Positions 12,060 through 26,278 of a stretch of 64,000 bases of DNA are shown one piece after another. The DNA lies in NCBI GenBank assembly GCA_023079485.1, contig CM041085.1, positions 30,303,121-30,367,120 on the forward strand, given 5' to 3'. Position 1 is the stretch's first letter. Each line of letters starts with the position of its first letter. The stretch is from Archilochus colubris (Eukaryota; Chordata; Aves; Apodiformes; Trochilidae). The notes below the pieces were generated by a model that worked only from the letters and a program-made list of their open reading frames with translations, ran no database searches and was not told the origin of the DNA. The translations under genes were made by a program, and so were the position numbers.

Positions 12060-15000
12060 AAAAGAATTATTTAAATATTTGAACTGTTGTGGATTCTTAA
12101 TTTATTACCAGGATGATGATCAAAGTTTAAAGAGCTGATGGGACTGACCAACTCTTTCCTCATGGGTTTTACAGTAGAATCAAAGCTTTAAATGAGGAGT
12201 GGTTGTTTCAAGACTGTTTATGGAAGCAAATACAAGTTTTTAAAATTTTATTATTTTATATAGTCACATAAACACGTCACACTTATATACAAAGTGCTAC
12301 ACTCTGAAAGATCTGTATGAAGACTTTTCAGAAAAGCTATTGGACTGGAAATGTTGGCTCCTCCCTGTTTTGAAATGCCTCACAGAATAAGGCTTTCACA
12401 AACACTTCAGCTACCACCAGTTCTATGTAGAAGGAACAACAACCAGTCCTTTTTAAACTACTGGTTAATCATTACTGGAAATGATTGTTTGAAATATTTA
12501 ATAAATGTTTTTTACACAAAATAGATGTATGTAGACCTATGTATCTGTATGAAATGTCTTCATTCATTTAAAGCATGTTGTTGAAGACACTGCCACTACT
12601 CACTTAGGAGAAGACTGTTTTCAGGAAAAAAGTTATTTTGACAGATCCTAAGACTGTTTCAGAGCCAACTGACTCCTCTGTTAGGCTTGAAAACCTGAGT
12701 CCACTTTTGCAAGGGCAAAAAGTGGGACATGAATAGAATTTTTGGTTCTAATTCCAAAATTATACACCTCCAATACCTGCTTGTCATATATCCAGCACTA
12801 AAGCTTATAAAGTTCACTCTAAGCCCCTGGATCTGGCTGCAATCATCCATGTTTTACACAAGCTGAAATGACAAGAGCAAGTGAGGATCCTTCCCTGGGG
12901 ATCTGCATCTCCACCATGGCTGGAGAGTCTTCCTGCTCACATCCTGACTTTCCCACAGTGTTCCTAGCCTAACCACTGGTACTTGTGAGACTGAAAAGAA
13001 CATATTTCTGAAACTGGAATCATTGATGGCCTTTTGAAGACATTGGATGATTTTATGAAAAAAAAAATTTCAATTTTCTTAACTTCTTTCATGTGCAACT
13101 TTGAAAAGATATAAAGATATTTTCCTGTTTGGGGACAGGTGAAGTGAAAAGTAAAATTACTAGAAAGAAAAATGGTTCTGTCTTGGCTCAAACTAGGATA
13201 TTAGCTTTCACCTTATACAGTAGATTAAAGACATTTCTTCTATGCTGCTCAAAACAAGTTATGTGGCCTGAGTTTCATGATAAAGCACAGCGTAGCAAAA
13301 AACACTTGTAAAAAAAGTTTTAATGTTCCAAATGTGGAGGGGGGGAAAAAAAGGAGAAAAATAGCAACCCACAGCTCTTTTCTTCATGAGAGGAACACAT
13401 CAAAAGAAATAGCTTGGCTTTGTACTCTTCTGCAAGGCAGAGAAATCTCAGCTTTTTTAGTACTGTGATTAGGCACAAGGTAGACCAAGGATTAGGACCA
13501 AGGGTAGAGAAAACTGACTGTGGATGCCACCTGAGCAGGTTTGGCCTCCTGTGTGTGGTCACCTGCAATGTGTGTCACCTACAGCTCCCCTTTCAGCTCC
13601 TGGGTGGTCATAGGCTCTGAGCTACCCTGGCCTGCCCTGTCAAGGCACATATGTAAAGTCTCTCTGCTTCTGCTCTGATGCTACCTGTGTAAACATCTCA
13701 CCAAGAGCAGAACTGTGCCTCAAGCAAGCAATATGCAAGGTTTTTCCTGATTTTGCATTTTGCCTAAAATAGCCCCTTTTTCTTTTCCTGTCAGAGCAAT
13801 TTTCGAAGTCGTCTTCTCATCTCTCTTCCCCTAAGGTAGCTCAGAGCAGGTATAAAAAAACAATTTTTCTTTTGGGAAACTACTTTTTGACTGTTCATGA
13901 AAAAAAATTGCATGCTAAAGCAGAGTGTTGAGTAAACTAGGGCAATCAGCTTGCTCCTTAGTCTGAAAGGGAGTTTATTCTCCAAGTGCAGGAGGAAAAT
14001 GAAATTTATAGCACTGCTCTAGTGACAGAGACAGACTGCAATACAAGATATCTGCATTCAGTTCATACCAACTTCCCCTGTGAACCTAGACAAGTAATTT
14101 TCCCTTTCTCTCCTTTTTCCTTAATTATAATAGAGAGCTACTCCAGGTTAATTATGCTGCCAAGTTACTCCAGCTCCGTATTGATGTTACTTAGTCAGCC
14201 TGTCGTGAATTTGAGCCATAAATTATCCTTATTATGTACCTGCATTGCCCCTGCTCAGCACTGAGACCCAAAAATAATAATTATCTATTAGTTTCTTGAA
14301 ATGCTAATTTGGAGCCTGTTTCTGAAAACAAGTTTCAAAATGCATCTCTGATGACCATGGAAATAAATATAATAAAAAAGAGCTTCATCTGAGATAAGAA
14401 ACCTGGATATTAATCCAGTCTTAATTACATTAGATACCAAAATTTCATCCAGTTGTTTTCATATATTTTTTTCACTGAATACAGAGAGTGCTAGGGCTGC
14501 ATAGAACATCCATATGTTTTCACCTAAGAACTATTTAGACTACAAATATTTCATTAAACAAAAGCAAAAAATTAACCTCTTTTTTATCATGCACATGAAC
14601 ACAAGAATTTTTTTAAATGCTCCTTAAAGATTAAAAATCGGGTGATTTCATTATTTTCAGCAACACTGTCAGCTCTCCTTGTACTGAGCAGCTATGAATA
14701 ACCATTAAAATAATCTCAGAAGTTTTGAGTAGTAAAGTTACAAGAAAAAAAATATTTTTTTATTTATTTATTCCAATTAATGTTTAGAAATAAAATTGGC
14801 TTGATTTTCTTTTTTCATGAATGAGGTTTTGATCACAGCAGAATTTTTTACAGCCTTTGGCCATGTAGCTAACCCATGTTCTATCTCTACAAACATTACA
14901 GTATACCAAGTCAGTATAGCTAAGGAAGTTTTCACAGCCATGCTAGCCATGTAAATCAAAACTCTTAATGTTTTTCTTTTCCTCTCCTGAAAATCCTTGT

Positions 15001-18000
15001 CTCTCAGGAAAGTAGCTCTCTTCCAAACCTCAGTATGAGAATGTACCACTACAGTGGCAGATACACAACACAAACAGATATTACCACAAAGCAAAAACCT
15101 GAAAATAAACTTGTCAATGTTCAGATTTTCTTCCTTTTTTCTACAGTCAAAAGATGCTATCAAGAAATAGCATGGGCTTAGTAATTTCTGTGCTCATTAC
15201 ATTTTCTTAAGATTCTGAAATTAATATCACTAATAAATACTTTTTATTAGCATTTGGTCACCACACACCATTGTGTAAAAATAATTTAAATGCCCTGTGG
15301 CTTTAGCTTGATTTGGTGTATGAGTGTCTCTCAGATACTTGTGGAACATTGTTTTACACATCATGGTGAATTAAATAAAATGCAGTCAGATACCAGAGCC
15401 CTTGTAAGTTCAAATTACAAGTAACTTTTTGTAATATATGCAAGAATTCATATTAGAACCAAGATAAAAACCTGAAATATATCAAGAATTATATTTAGTA
15501 AACTTGCATGATCTTTTGCTGCTACAAATGACAGCAACATATCATTAAACAGCCTTTCTTACAGACTGTATTTTTGACTGGTTTTATTAATGCCATTCCT
15601 GGTTTTATTTCTGATAGCCATAGGGAAGAAAACATGGGTTGGGGTGGGCGGAATGAAGAGTATGCAGTTTAACATATTTTGAAATGTCAGTAAAAATGAT
15701 GCACTGGTGCTGGTTCGGTGCTGGTTGCCAGTGGAGATCCATCTGTTTGTTATCACATGGGAATGCAGCATTTGACTTCTCTTAGCTGCCAGGGAATGAA
15801 CAGAGAAGCTGCTGTAGCATTGTGAGCTGCCCCCTTAGTGCTGTCCCCTGAAATCAGCTAGTTTGAAAAATCAATTATTTGTTAAGTTTTTTCTGCCTTT
15901 TGTCATAACAATACCAGAACTATTAAATGCATTCTAAAAATCCTGAAGGGCTCGTAGCTGAGTAGTGTAGTGGATTTTTAACTTCCAAGTGCTTCTTTTG
16001 TGTTACCCCAGTGCCTTTCTTTTGTGGCTGTGGAATTGTTACCTCCTTGCAATTCTGTAATACTTGAAATCAACACCTCAACATTCAGATGGGGAAAGAG
16101 TAAGTAGGTTTCATGGTGTAAAGAGGTACAGTATACTCTTGGGGTATTGCACTTATTGTATTTTCTGAGTTAAAAAAAAGCATGGCATTTCAAAAGCAGA
16201 TGAATGTTAATCAAGCATCTGGCCCATAGGCTCTAGACAAGAGGTCTTCACCAGCTGGCTTCATCTCTCCAAGTGTAACTGTGTTAGCATGATGAGGTTT
16301 TCTTTGTCCATGTCTATGCAACTAAGAGAAGGTCCCTCTTTGCATCATGATGTTTCAAAGCTGGATTCTTCCCAGAAACAAACCCCAAATTGAAGCAATG
16401 CAGATCCTGCCTTACTCAAGGTAAATCTGCATAACAGTAGGCAGCAACACTTAAAAACTGAAAAAAAACCCAAACCCTGAATACTCTTCTACCTTCCAAC
16501 CTCCAATCTGCCACCTCTGGAAAGATTCTAAATGAGAGTGTGATCTAAATTAATTCTTTGAACTGGATTTAAAAAACACAGTAAAACATATATATCTTTA
16601 TTCTCCAGTAAATTTATTTTTCTCTGGGTCCTATACTATAACAGGGCACATGGCCACTAAAGAATTTGAGACTGCCATCAGAACCCTGAAACATATCCCC
16701 AGAGAGAATTCCCTTTCTCATATCTATTAAAACAGTCATCTGCCACATCTTACCTTTTACAAAACTTTGCCACTATCTGCTTTGACCAGGAGAGATGCTT
16801 CTCTAACCCATAAATTTATGATCAGGAAGCTGAATTTGCCATTGATCAGCTTTTGTGCTTGTAAAACATATTAACTTAATTTGCCTTATTCTTCTCACTA
16901 GTACAAAATTTATCTCATCCTCAGTCTGTGGTATTCTGGGAGGTGGATAAACACTTCATTACATTAATTTATTACATCAGTCTACAGTATCCCTCTAAGA
17001 TTTGTTTCATGAAGGACAGAAACAAAGAAACCTTCTTGGTTGGTGATGTTTTTTGAATATGGTTACTTTTAAACTCTTAAATAGAATGGAAAAAAGCTGA
17101 CTCCATTGTTTTTGACTTAATAAATGACAATGAAGTGATTGGGGTGTTGGCTAACTCCAAATGGAGGTAGACACCAGTACTGCCTGAATGAACATCCTTC
17201 ATAAGCATCACAAAAAGAAGTTGAAGATTTGTCAGAGAAAGGGCACTTGATTAGGAAAACAGTTACACAGCTACCCTTTTTCTGAGGAAAAGCAGATACA
17301 AAGGAGCTATTAGTTAAAAAAGGTGAACCAAACTTTGTGAAAGGTTAAAAAGGAAGCTGCTGACTTGTCAGTGGCCTCAATGGCTCAAGTGCTACATTCT
17401 GTTAAAATCTATGATATGCAAATAACAATTTTCATAATATTAAATGACTTATGTTGAAGAACTGGGATAAATCATATCAAACAAATTCTGTTCTGTATCT
17501 TACCTAGTTAGGTAATTAAACATTTATAATAATTTTGTTTTCTACAATCAGAAGAATGTAAACATTCTGTGTACAAGAGTTCTTAGATTAAAAATGGTAA
17601 ACAGCAAGAAATGACAGGTCACTGTTATGGTAAACTTTTAGTGGAAAAATTACTGCCAAGTTTTTTGCAGCTCCATTACCATAAAACACAAGGCTAAGGA
17701 TAGGGGAAGACAGGAGTCTACTGATCTGCATTGCCAGTCTCTCAGATTTACGCAGATGTAAATGAGAGAAGACGTCATGCTTGGTGCCCTGATGTGAAGA
17801 GGGAGAATTTAAAGAAATGTTATGTGCTAAATGCTGTAACCTAGGACCACTCAGATCTATGCATCTGGTAATTTGAGCAGCTGTCCAAGAAACAAGGAAA
17901 GCCTGCGAATGCTGCACTTCATACACGTCTTTCACCCAGCTGTCACTGCTGCCTGTCTGATGAAAGGCACAATTTGAGCTCTTTTGCATTTTTCACTCAT

Positions 18001-19740
18001 GAAAGCAGAAATTCTACACTAAAGAGAGTATTTATTTGCAATGAAGTCCAGATCACTGTCCCAATCAATCGTGTTTCAAAGATGTGCCTTCCAGTTCTGC
18101 ATCCACTTCTTGCACCACTTTTATATAACTTGCCATTAAAAAAAAGGACTCTCTTCTTCTGATAGGCCATACTCAGGTGCTTGAGCTAAATCAGTGTGTA
18201 CTGACTAGCCTATTGTTCATTAACTTCCTTTGTGTCTTAGTTCAGTATCATCCAGCCTAAAATCTCTTTCTAAATATTATCATACCTATTGCTGAAATGG
18301 AAAGTGGCAAAAAACGTGTGGTTGTTAGAAATCCAGTGATAACATCCCTGCCATGGGAATGTTATTTGTGTAATTGCTTCTTCCAGGACTTTTGCAACTT
18401 CAGAAACATCTGTTACTGGGTACAGCTGGCAATAAGAAGCTGTATTAGATGAGTGGCTACTCTGGTGCAATGTGCAAGGTTTATGTTCATACCATTGTTA
18501 AGCTTGTCACATTCCAGAAAACGAGTGGACATGTGCAGCGTGATAGATGCATATTATGCAAAAATTTTACAGTGCTGAGCTACTGCAGAGCTGACTAGAT
18601 TTCCTTGCAATGAAGAACAAAATGCAAATCACTCCCAGCAATCTGGGAAAGCTGTTTCTACAGAGAGAGAATTGAAATTACCATTAACTCTAAAGTTCAG
18701 TTCTAAAAAATGACATTTCATTCAGGCGCTCCACAGTAATAGGACACAGATTGCCTTCAAGATATCCCTAATTCCTTGCTTATTTGTTAAAAAAATAGAT
18801 CCAGGGAAACTACATCTGATTTGTGCTGTGAGAAAAGAAATTTTGACAGAGAGTTCAGGAAAATTACCAGTTTGGAAATAGGCATTTTCTAGTTGCAGGT
18901 GTGCCTGCCGAAGTTACAGCCCCCTGCTAAAGACAGTCCTTACCAACTGGCCACCTGCATGGTGTTAAACTAAATAGTACCAGTCTGCTCCCAGTACCTT
19001 GTTTGCATGTCTAACACTCCACTGCTGATCTGCATCACTTTAATATGTCTTAGGGAGTGAATGATTCCCATGAGTAGACTTATTAGTGGGCCTGAGAGGA
19101 GAGCACCTACCAGTTAAGGAGGGGAAAGTAACTTCTTTATCAAGCACAGCTATTGCCAAGCTAGGACACAGGATAATAATTTGAGCAGAGTTGCTTCTTT
19201 AAATGTTTATGATGATGACTGTTTGCCTGCAGCAATCTCAAAGCATTTGACTTGGTCAGTCAACCTTCTCCAGTGTCTAAAAATGAATCCATTTGCCAGC
19301 TGCTGAACTGCAGGCACACACCTCCTGGGATAGTGTGGCACTTTTCTAGATGCACACAGCAGTGCAGTGCAAGAGTTATGAAAAAATGCACATAGTGCCT
19401 CATTCCTTCAAGTTACACAGGAAAATTAATTACCCACACAGAAATAGTTTAAATGAACCCTGCCTCAGATAATCCATGCACTGCAAACAACTCACATGAA
19501 AAATGTTTGTTAGAGTTACATACAAAATGAAGAGTAGATCAGAAATTCTGAGTGGGTTTCACATAAACCAGTATCATATAGGGAGGCTGAAAGAAGGGAG
19601 AAATGCTTTGAGATAAAATCAATATCTACTCCAAGATGACATCTTTGTTTTTAACCTCACTGTGGAGCTTTTCAAAGGATATATTCAGTGCCTGATGTCA
19701 CTGAAGCAGAACATTTAGCGAAGAAAAGCAGCACCTCTAC
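12060..19740. other. Unique AT-rich sequence, no gene recognised
   Basis: This long interval holds no recognised gene or transposon. The longest open frames are minus-strand blocks at 14777-15163 (128 codons) and 17588-17989 (133 codons); neither matches a family I know. The stretch at about 14095-14320 is dense in TAAT/ATTA motifs and is discussed as a possible conserved non-coding element. Confidence 0.5.
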
Positions 19741-19760
19741 AGAGGAGGGTTTGCATAGCA

Positions 19761-19812
19761 TTTATATATATATATTTATAATTATTCTATATTACATATT
19801 TATATATATATT
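19761..19812 (+). repeat. TA-rich simple repeat
   Basis: Two short (TA)n runs separated by TTTATAATTATTCTATATTAC. This is a TA-rich low-complexity block. Confidence 0.85.
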
Positions 19813-22800
19813 GCACAGCACAACCTTATAAGTTGAAAGCCTCCATAGAGACAGCTATTTACTAACAATTGCCCACAGGAAGCTCAGAAAGTGTAGGTCT
19901 CTCATTTCTTCAGATTTTCACTGTCTTTCTTAGCTTTACGGCTTTCTAGTAGCATTTCCAAAAGCACATAATATCTCAGGATGTTGTATTTGACAGCTGT
20001 CAAAAGATTTGGCAAAATATCTACTTCAGATCATGTTGTGCAGGCATTGTTGCACAGATCTCAGCAAGCAAACAACTCTGGATGCTACACAGCTCCCTGG
20101 GTCAGTCCCTCAGCATCTGATCCATCCTGTGTTGCTGAGGCTCTTAACTAGAGGTAATGATCTAGAAAATTAAAGTCTGTATATGTCAGAAGAAATTGCA
20201 ATTATTTGTCTGTTTTGAGTCTAGACTGATTGCCAAGCTTCAATTTGGAAGGTGATGTGAGCTTGGAGATTCCTTAGAACAAATTTCTGAGTTTGCTTGT
20301 TATTATTCTCCTCTATCTCAATATAACCTGCTTTTCTTCTTAGAATTCCAGTCTCTATCTTTGTGTGATTTTATGAAATATAATTGTGTGAAATTATCAC
20401 TCTTTGGTTATCTTGCCTGAAGAAAGCTGGAAAAGATGATTCCTAAAAACTCATATCCTGGAAACTAGAATCTTTCCCCTTTTGTGCATGACATTACCTG
20501 GGGAAATGCAGACATGCATCTCTCTGTGTTTTGTTGCTGCTCTCGAGAATGTTTTGTTTCAATTAAAGAGATTATGCTTTAAAGATTAAAGAATATCAAA
20601 GTTGTAACTTTCTAAATCCCATGATCTGGGACACAAATTTGGTTACACAATCAGATTTTTTAGACAAGCTTTTCTCTTCATACTACCATTACACAGTTTA
20701 AATGTTCAATTTATAGGTGGCATCATTGCAATCCTGCAACCAGTTGCAGGACTCACTCTGTGAGTCTGAGGGAAAGAAATCACAGACAAGAATGTTTCTG
20801 AAATCTTGGCAACCACATGGAGTTACAACCAGTATCCCATATGACTGGAAAGGGATAGATGGATTGCTGCTAACAGCACACCTTGTATCCAGAAAGTATT
20901 CAACAAGAAATATTAAGGCAGCAAAAGAGGGACTGAGAGTAACACATTGCAAATAGAGAAAATGGGATTGGATTTTGGTTTTTATTGGTGTTGCTTTTAA
21001 TACTCTTCCCCTTTGTGCCACATTCTGTCAGACACTGTGCTTTTAAGAAGAAAAAATAAAACATGACATGTTTCTTTATAAAGGAGCAAACAGTGACACA
21101 ACCCAAGGAGGGAATACTAATTTACCATAATCTCTGTCTTTCATATCTGAGTATTATGATCTACATTCTCTGGGCAATATGCCTTATAACATATTTGCAC
21201 CTACCTATAGACATGCAAACTGAATGTACATCTGAGGTGCATCATCTACTGACACAGAACAACTGTATGTTAGTGCAATTCCCACTAGAGCACTGCAAAG
21301 CAAAATAATAGAGTAAAAAAAATATCATGATAAGAGTGGGAAAGAATTAGAGAGAAGGAAAAACAAATCCATCTGTGCTTAGTTGATATAGAGAAAATCT
21401 CAATCAGAATGTAAACTCTCTGCAGCAATGCTACCCATATGTATCAATGCACTAAACATGACCCATTCATAAAACAATAATAATATTAACTTTAAATTTC
21501 TTGAAATAGCAGTGAATTTACAGTGTTAGCTGCACAGGGCTGAGCATCTGGAGAAGGAGCCCACTTCATTGAGCATTTGCATTTCTGTAAGACAATGATG
21601 AACTCCTTACTGATTCTGGGTTTAGTAATCTGCTAGAGATGATCAGAAACATCTGGTTTCTTCATCCTTCTAGTAAAGTTCCTTGTCCATATTCCATTAA
21701 AAAAAATAGAATAAAATTTAGAGGTATCTTCCTGGGATAAAGACAGCTGAGAATACAGACTAACAGGCTACAGAATACAGCTAACTCAGATATGCAAAAC
21801 CTATATGGATTCTCTGCCCAAAACAGATGTTGCACCTGCCCTAGGACAGAGGACTCAATGGAAAGCTGCTTCCCCTGTTTCTCACTAGAGCCACATGGCA
21901 ACCATCTGAGGCCATGTCACTGGGTGAAAAATTTCACAGGAAATGCTGGAAGGCATCTCTGCAGACTGTCTAGTTCAGCTCCCTTACTCAGACCTGAGTT
22001 AGCTGAAGCAGGGTGCTTAAGACAGTATTCATTTGGGTTTTGAACAACACCAATAACTTTGAATCCCTCTGCTAATACACACCCCTTATGAAGATATTTT
22101 CTTTGGGTTTAAAAACTGAGTAAATCTCTGACAAAAAATCAGATATTCTGCATTAATACTTTTACAGTAAAGCTCAAAACAAGTGCCATAAAATTAATTG
22201 TAGGAGTTGGATGTATTTATTTTTAATACAGCTTTTTCACAGTATCAATTCTAAATCTCATCTCAGTTGCTCAGATAAAACAGCATCCTACGAGATGAGC
22301 TGTGAATCTTTGACGAGGAGTCTGACACTGAGCTGGAGTTGTCTATATTCATTTTGTGTAAGAAGTGGGTTTCCAGATTATTAAAACTGATGGGACTCTT
22401 TAGGGAGCCATCCAGCAGTGTGCTCAGACCAGAGATTGCAGAAAAGTGACATTTGATTAAGCTAGAAATGTCAAGCTATCAAAACTTGGAATAAACAGGG
22501 TCAAGGAGGTGTGAGAGTCCAGTTTCTGTATAGGGTTGGCAATGCAGCTATAAACCTGGATTAAAACTCAGAATTCTGTATGTATTAGTTTTAGAATTAC
22601 TAATGGAAAGAGTGGCACACAGTGGAGCACAAGAAGTGGTTAATGAAGGTCTGAAAGAATTCAAAAGTTTCTGATTTTACTGTAATAATTAGACTGATAT
22701 TATGGTACTCTGAAATTGAAACTTTGAGGCACGTGTAAGAGATAACATATTTCAAATAGCTCAAATCAGCAGGGTGATGCAGTGTGAAATACTACAAAAA

Positions 22801-23100
22801 ATCCAAGAGAGGGAATTTTTCTTTTTGTACTTGAAATAATTATGTCATCAGTTTAACCTTGGATTATTTCAGTCCTTTTTATAGCATGACATATGGTGAA
22901 AACTATTGCATGTTGCCCTAAAAATGACAGAAAAGATAATGGGATAGGACAGTTTTTAGGATTGCTAAAATGGCCAAAGACTTGCTTTAAAAAATTAATT
23001 TCATCCAGTGTCAAATAAGATATTCTGTTCTCCACACATAAAATGCATCTTAAAAGTATAACTTTTAGCTCAACAAATAGATAGCCAGTGTTTTATAAGT
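19813..23100. other. Unique AT-rich sequence, no gene recognised
   Basis: Only short frames are seen, among them overlapping ones near 20.7-21.1 kb and 21.7-22.0 kb, which lack convincing splice boundaries. No transposon fragment was recognised. Confidence 0.5.
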
Positions 23101-23108
23101 GGCTTTTT

Positions 23109-23129
23109 ATTTGTTTGTTTGTTTGTTTT
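23109..23129 (+). repeat. (TTTG)n short tandem repeat
   Basis: About five TTTG units followed by TTTTAAAC; a tetranucleotide microsatellite. Confidence 0.85.
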
Positions 23130-24061
23130 AAACTTAAGACCAAAACCAATCTGAACTTAATTTTTGTAGTCTGGTGCATATTGGTTCACCTAACAAAGGC
23201 TGTGGGAAAATACCAATTATTTGGCACATTATTTCAGTGCTTAGCTATTTAAAGCAAAAGGAAACAGCCACAGTAAAACTACTGTCTGCAATACTATCCA
23301 TTTTGTGACCAGACAAGATAATGAGCCCTTAAAATACTTGACTGAGACAAATGGCACCAGAAGCTGGAGCTGAGGCCCTTACACCCTGCTGAGAGATAAT
23401 TTTTCTGCTTCACTACATAAATCACATTCAGACTCTCTGTATTCTAGAGAGTAAATCAAACTGATGAAATTTTAGCTAAGTACTTCCTTCTAGTTCTTGT
23501 ATCACTACACATGTAAAATATTTGAAATAAAGTGCTTTATAAGGCAATTAACCCAAGTTAATTATAACATAGTCATTCCCTGTAATAACTGGGGGGAGAA
23601 AAGGTGGGGCAGCCAAATCTCTCAACATCAGATGGAAAGACCAATACAAGAAACCCACAGTGCTACTGATTCTGTGGTTTTGTCCTCAATAATTGACCAG
23701 TCATGGCAAGAGTCTGCAATCCGTTGTCCCCAGCAGGTATGAAACATGAAGGACATGGGGCCCTGGGAAAACAGTATTAATGGGGGTAAGCCAAGATACA
23801 GATTCTCTCTTCTGAACTCCTCAAGGGACCCCCATATGGGGGAACAGCCAGTTGCCAGGCTCTACTTGTAGTGCTGATGGCTGGAAAGCAGCTCCTGTGG
23901 GAGCTGTCACACCTAGAGACAGACATTTTTTATCAGAGGACAAGGTGTCTATTTGTTTTCCACTTGGTAATTTTTCTGAATTAACTTTGTGGTCTACATC
24001 TAGGTTGGGCTTTGATATACTCTCCTAACTCATATTCATCTTGTAACACCTGAATTCTAGA

Positions 24062-24857
24062 AGCTGATTCCAATGGGATGAGGTTCAACACGGCCAAGTG
24101 CCAGGTTCTGCACTTTGGCCACAACAACCTCAAGCAGCGCTACAGGCTGGGCGCAGAGTGGCTGAGAGCAGCCAGACAGAGAGGGACCTGGGAGTCTGGA
24201 TTGACAGGAAGCTGAACATGAGCCAGCAGTGTGCCCAGGTGGCCAAGAAGACCAATGGCATCCTGGCCTGGATCAGGAACAACGTGGCCAACAGGTCCAG
24301 GGAAGGGATTCTGCCCCTGTACTCAGCCCTGGTGAGGCCACACGTTGAGTCCTGAGTCCAGTTCTGGGCCCCTCAGTTCAGGAAGGAGATTGAGGTTCTG
24401 GAGCAGGTCCAGAGAAGAGCAAGGAGGCTGTGAAGGGATCCAGCACAAGTCCTGTGAGGAAGGGCTGAGGGAGCTGGGGGTGTTCAGCCTGGAGAAGACG
24501 AGGCTCAGAGGAGACCTCATCACTCTCTACAACTCCCTGAAAGGAGGGTGTAGCCAGGTGGGGGTTGGTCTCTTTTGCCAGGCAACTCTCAGCAAGACAA
24601 GAGGGCACGGTCTCAAGTTGTGCCAGGGAAGGTGTAGGTTGGATATTAGAAAGAATTTCTTTATGGAGACGGTGATCAGACATTGGAATGGGCTGCCCAG
24701 GGAAGTAGTGGATTCTCCATCCCTGGAGACATTTAAAAAGAAACTGGATGTGGCACTCAGTGCCATGGTCTGGTAACTGCAGTGGTAGTGGATCAAGGGT
24801 TGGACTTGATGATCTTTGAGGTCCCTTCCAACCCAGCCGATTCTATGATTCTATGAC
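24062..24857 (+). mobile_element. CR1 LINE, 3' portion with ORF2 C-terminal remnant
   Basis: This is the longest CR1 copy in the window, about 0.8 kb. It starts inside ORF2 just after the reverse-transcriptase core ('aggttcaacacggccaagtg', peptide [14 protein letters not shown]). It continues through [29 protein letters not shown] and [16 protein letters not shown] to the ORF2 stop near 24776, then the tail 'gaggtcccttccaaccca' and ATTCTATG repeats. The copy is dead: it is 5'-truncated, frame is lost near 24160, a TGA falls at 24353-24355 where the family normally has a sense codon, and frame shifts again near 24430. The well-kept C-terminal frame and tail suggest it is among the younger insertions here. 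Confidence 0.95.
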
Positions 24858-25010
24858 AACATGATTAACAGAACACACTCCGTTTCTTCTGAGAACAAAC
24901 TTCTCTTACGGATAGAAAGACTTGGGTGGATTATATCTGTCAATCGAACAGTTGCCTACTCAGTTGCCTACTAGCATGGTTATTTACAGTTCTTGTGGAG
25001 CGTTTTTTTA

Positions 25011-25157
25011 TGTTGGTTTTGTGTTTATTAATCTTTATAATAAAAATTTTGTTTTTATTAATTTTAATTTTATTTTTAAATAAGATCAATGACTCCTTTT
25101 ATTGCTTTTTGACTGAATGCTTCCTTTTTTTTCTTTTTCTTTTTTTTTTTTAATAAG
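25011..25157 (+). repeat. T-rich low-complexity region
   Basis: About 150 bases dominated by T, including two long T runs at the end and TTTTATTAATTTTAATTTTA. No gene or transposon is recognised. Confidence 0.7.
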
Positions 25158-25803
25158 TAATATTTTACACACTGTTTAAAACTGTATGCATTTTGGTGCA
25201 TGAGACAACACCATAGAGGTAGAGGAGAAGAGCTACAGTTCATGCTTTAGATAGTCCTTTGGTGTTTTATGCATTCTAGAAGGATGCTTTTTCTGCATTA
25301 CCATTTCATTACTGATGCATATTCAGGTCATATACACCTATCATATCTCCAAATGCAGTATTTCTTCTGCTTCTTTAATATTACATTTTGCAGAACAGCT
25401 TTCAGTTTCCTCAGATGTGGCATTTTCACCTTATCTTTTATCCACTGAATACTTCTGATTGCAGGGTAATTCTTTACTTTCTTAAACTCATCTTGAATTA
25501 TGAATTAGGTGTCACCTCATAGTAAAGTGTCACCAAGGAATTGAACTAAGTATTTAAAGTATCAGTTTCTCTTGTACAGGACCCTATTTGAAATTCCCTA
25601 AGAAATCTTGGAGCACGGGTCAGCAAATGACTTCTTCAATTCACACTAACTTTATGATGATTTTATGTAGATTGTTTTTCCCTAGGTCCCTGAAAATATT
25701 CAGATGAATGCATACAGAATCTAAGATTCCCCTTATTATATACTAGGGCAGCTATCCCACCAAAGGAAGAAATCAGTCTAGTCAATGTGATTTACCCTAA
25801 CAA

Positions 25804-25970
25804 CAGGTGGTGGAGTCATTACCCCTGAATGTATTCAAATAACATTGCGAATGAGGCACTTCAAGACATGCTCTAGTGGACATGGTGGTCTATTTTTTGG
25901 TTTGGGTTTTTTTTGATTGAAGGTTGAGCTCAGTGATCCTAGAGGTCTTTTCCAACCATGATGATTCAGG
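25804..25970 (+). mobile_element. CR1 LINE 3'-end fragment, diverged
   Basis: The order 'ggtggtggagtcat', 'atgaggcacttcaagacatg', 'ctagtggacatggtggtcta', 'gttgagctcagtgatcctag' and 'aggtcttttccaacc' matches the 3' untranslated tail of a CR1 subfamily. It is 5'-truncated, with the ATTCTATG end decayed to 'atgattcagg'. A G/T run interrupts it near 25892-25916. Confidence 0.85.
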
Positions 25971-26278
25971 AAAAAATTTATTATTCTGATGTAATGTCCT
26001 CACTTAGGACAAGCACTGAATTTCCCTTCTGCAGTAACCTGGGGGCTCACCATGCGCTCTCAGATTGCCACTTCCTGGGAAAGGGTCTGTGCTAGGGTAG
26101 GCAAGGGTCTGTCATCATAATAGCAAACATCCTCCCAAAGCACCTGGCTGCAGTCACTGTGGTGACACAGAAACTAAAAAGAGATATAGAACATTTTCAC
26201 AGTGTTCCCTTTGGTGGGACGAAGGTTAACGGGATGTTCAAGTCCCAGAGCAAATAAAGCCATATATATTGACTTCAC

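Noticed and set aside
14777..15163. 128-codon minus-strand frame with an acceptor-like site at 15049
   Set aside because: No family recognised, no donor or poly(A) signal in a sensible place, and length is near the chance maximum for the window.
17588..17989. 133-codon minus-strand frame
   Set aside because: No convincing splice sites or recognisable motif; probably chance.
23497..23742. Plus-strand frame ending at donor-like CAGCAG|GTATGA
   Set aside because: There is no pyrimidine-rich acceptor upstream of it.
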